Source: Hymenobacter siberiensis
GTDB lineage: Bacteria > Bacteroidota > Bacteroidia > Cytophagales > Hymenobacteraceae
Direction: 5' to 3'
Length of the DNA: 64,000 nucleotides
NCBI RefSeq assembly: GCF_018967845.1
Contig: NZ_JAHLZZ010000001.1
Coordinates: 930,001 to 994,000 of the forward strand
The position numbers were made by a program, and so were the translations under genes. The notes below the pieces were generated by a model. The model searched no databases. It worked only from the letters and a program-made list of their open reading frames with translations, and was not told the origin of the DNA. Of the stretch, positions 62,590-64,000 are shown piece by piece; the first letter of the stretch is position 1, and every line of letters begins with the position of its first letter.

Positions 62590-63747
62590 CTACTGCAGCT
62601 TCTCCTCCACCTTCCCGATGCTGGGAATATCGTGGTAGTGGTACTTGCCTTTCACCACGCCGTCTTTCAGCAGCAGGAAGCCGGGGTTGGAGCGGATGAT
62701 GGACTTGAGGACCGTGGCATCGGCGTAGTAGAAGGGCACGGCCAGGTTGGCGCTGTGGCGAAACACGTCGAACTCGGCCGGGCTGCTGCTGGTGATGACG
62801 AGCGGCGTGATGCCCCGGCGTGAGGTTTTGGCATCGTCGAGCAGCTTGTTAATCTGGTCGTAACGGTCGCGGTCGGCCTTGTCTACGTTCTGGATGATGA
62901 GCACCAGCTTGTTGCCGCGCAACAGCTCGGGAGTATAGTCGCCCTCATCGTTCCAGACCTTGAAATCGGTGATTTTGGGGCCGGCTTCGGGGTTGAGGGC
63001 CGTCATGCTCTTGTAGGTCCAGGTCGAGTCGGGGTAGGTGGTGAACTCCTCGGTTTTGCCGCCTTTTTCCATGGTGTACTGGTAGCGCAGCGGGGCGCTG
63101 GCCTTCATGAGCTGGCCAATGTCGTTGCCAACTTTATAGGGCAGGAAATCGAAGTAGGGCAGGTGGCCCAGCGCCCGCACCCCAATGCCAATGGCAATGG
63201 CCGTGACAAAGGTCATGGTCATCACCCCAAACGTGCCCCGCACGAAGGAATGGCGCAAAAACCGCTGGTGCGTGAACACGATGGCCCACAGCGCCAGCAG
63301 AAACAGGTCTTTGAAAAACGACGTCCAGGGCTTGAGCTTGATGAAATCGCCGAAGCAGCCGCAGTCCGTCACCTTATCGAACGCTGCCGAATAGAAGGTG
63401 AGGAAGGTGAAAAAGACCAGCAGCCCAAACAGCGCCCACAGCACGATGCGTAGGTTCCAGCGCAGCAGCAGCGCCGCGCCCAGAATAACTTCGGCCGAGC
63501 TCATGAGAATGGACATCGTGCGGGCAATGCCTTTGAACCACAGGAAAAAACCCGCCAGGCTGGGCAGCGAAACGGCGAACACCTCGAAGTATTCTTCCAG
63601 CTTATAAGCCGTGCCCACCGGGTCGTTCAGCTTGATGAGGCCGGAAAAAATGAATAGCGCCCCAAGCAAAAACCAGCACACCCGCGTGAGGGTGCGCAAT
63701 GGGTGCGAGGCAGGAGCAACGGCGGTAATGGAGCTAGGGACAGACAT
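62590..63747 (-). CDS. BT_3928-like protein: DoxX-like membrane domain plus thioredoxin-like domain
   Basis: 385 residues from the ATG at 63747. Four helices of a DoxX-like region (LLGALFIFSGLIKLNDPVGT, MSSAEVILGAALLLRWNLRI), a TDCGCFGDFIKLK motif with the conserved cysteine pair and LPYFDFLPYKVGND, then a thioredoxin-like C-terminal domain (LVLIIQNVDKADRDRYDQIN, NPGFLLLKDGVVKGKYHYHD). Typical of Bacteroidota BT_3928 proteins, function unresolved. A TACCTTTG -7 element sits about six bases before the ATG. Confidence 0.88.
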   Translation of the reverse strand: MSVPSSITAVAPASHPLRTLTRVCWFLLGALFIFSGLIKLNDPVGTAYKLEEYFEVFAVSLPSLAGFFLWFKGIARTMSILMSSAEVILGAALLLRWNLRIVLWALFGLLVFFTFLTFYSAAFDKVTDCGCFGDFIKLKPWTSFFKDLFLLALWAIVFTHQRFLRHSFVRGTFGVMTMTFVTAIAIGIGVRALGHLPYFDFLPYKVGNDIGQLMKASAPLRYQYTMEKGGKTEEFTTYPDSTWTYKSMTALNPEAGPKITDFKVWNDEGDYTPELLRGNKLVLIIQNVDKADRDRYDQINKLLDDAKTSRRGITPLVITSSSPAEFDVFRHSANLAVPFYYADATVLKSIIRSNPGFLLLKDGVVKGKYHYHDIPSIGKVEEKLQ

Positions 63748-63753
63748 AGAGAG

Positions 63754-63761
63754 CAAAGGTA
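63754..63761 (-). promoter_or_regulatory. -7 element (TACCTTTG) of the BT_3928-like gene
   Basis: Minus-strand TACCTTTG just upstream of the ATG implies a nearly leaderless message. No clear -33 partner was seen. Confidence 0.4.
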
Positions 63762-63814
63762 AGCCGGGGGCGAAACGCAGGGGCGGGGCGTGGGGTTGTT
63801 GTGCGGACCTGCCA

Positions 63815-63960
63815 TTCGTTGGCTGTCAGCCTGAGCATTCTGCACTTAAAGCAGAGACGAAGGACCGCATCACGGTTGAATAATTTGTAATAATCTAACC
63901 GAGGCGAGCGCGATAAGGTCCTTCGCAAGCGTACGCAAGATGAGGATGACAGCCGACGGA
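63815..63960. repeat. imperfect palindromic element (GGCTGTCAGCCTGAGC type)
   Basis: CGTTGGCTGTCAGCCTGAGC at the left and AGGATGACAGCCGACGGA at the right, with an inner pair GAAGGACC/GGTCCTTC. It is a third repeat family. Confidence 0.65.
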
Positions 63961-63969
63961 TGACAAACG

Positions 63970-64000
63970 CTACGCCTCGCCCTCCAGAATCAGCGCAAAT
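63970..64000 (-). CDS. 3' end of an unidentified gene
   Basis: The frame reads FALILEGEA then TAG, entering from the right edge on the minus strand. Too short to identify; the remaining gene lies outside the window. Confidence 0.4.
   Translation of the reverse strand, partial: FALILEGEA

Overview
The window looks like chromosome of a high-GC, Hymenobacter-like member of the Bacteroidota (Cytophagales). The evidence is a type IX secretion sorting domain, Bacteroidota promoter elements of the TAnnTTTG type with few Shine-Dalgarno sites, many small lipoproteins, typical Bacteroidota families (BT_3928-like, DUF4397, an AraC regulator with an HMA-like domain, a sigma-24/anti-sigma pair) and many long palindromic repeats between genes. 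No taxonomy search was possible.

Layout. 1-9,100: the 3' end of a TonB-dependent receptor plus a beta-propeller lipoprotein (resembling a BtuB/BtuG corrinoid uptake pair), a thioredoxin-like protein, a small membrane protein followed by an AraC regulator, a B12-binding radical SAM protein carrying an in-frame palindromic repeat, a lipoprotein hydrolase and a GNAT acetyltransferase. 9,163-15,870: a tRNA-Gly(CCC) gene occupied by a compact integrated element of about 6.6 kb, bounded by a 49-bp direct repeat. It carries a tyrosine integrase, an HTH protein, a RecA-fold helicase-like ATPase, a zinc-finger/toprim primase, an iteron-like array between the last two, and an orphan P27-family small terminase subunit. 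It has no capsid, large-terminase or conjugation genes. This is the gene content of a phage satellite (PICI-like), and it is the most interesting object here. 15,980-18,100: a graveyard of two broken transposases (one interrupted by a 148-bp palindrome) and a remnant of a glycoside hydrolase.

18,200-31,000: an amidohydrolase, a DUF433/DUF5615 toxin-antitoxin-like pair, uvrB, an ECF sigma factor with an anti-sigma/beta-barrel partner, aroE, a DedA protein, a bestrophin channel and a large, less GC-rich secreted protein with a T9SS tail. 31,000-39,100: a phosphosulfolactate synthase-like protein, a TPR protein, and a leftward polysaccharide export cluster (Wza-like, Wzc-like tyrosine kinase, PHP phosphatase, epimerase). 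39,200-50,200: housekeeping genes including an acyl-CoA dehydrogenase, rpsU, xerC, hpf/raiA, metK and ahcY (two steps of the S-adenosylmethionine cycle), a THUMP-like methyltransferase and a flavin monooxygenase. 50,300-64,000: a prolyl oligopeptidase, a MITE with a clear target duplication, a 42-bp tandem repeat, a gene with an in-frame stop, a nucleotidyltransferase, a LemA-TPM-TPM cluster, a fatty acid hydroxylase-like protein, aroK, an ABC permease and a BT_3928-like protein.

Repeats are a theme. At least four copies of one palindrome family (core GTCATGC..GAGCG) occur, one inside a coding sequence and one inside a transposase, alongside several other long inverted repeats that end operons.
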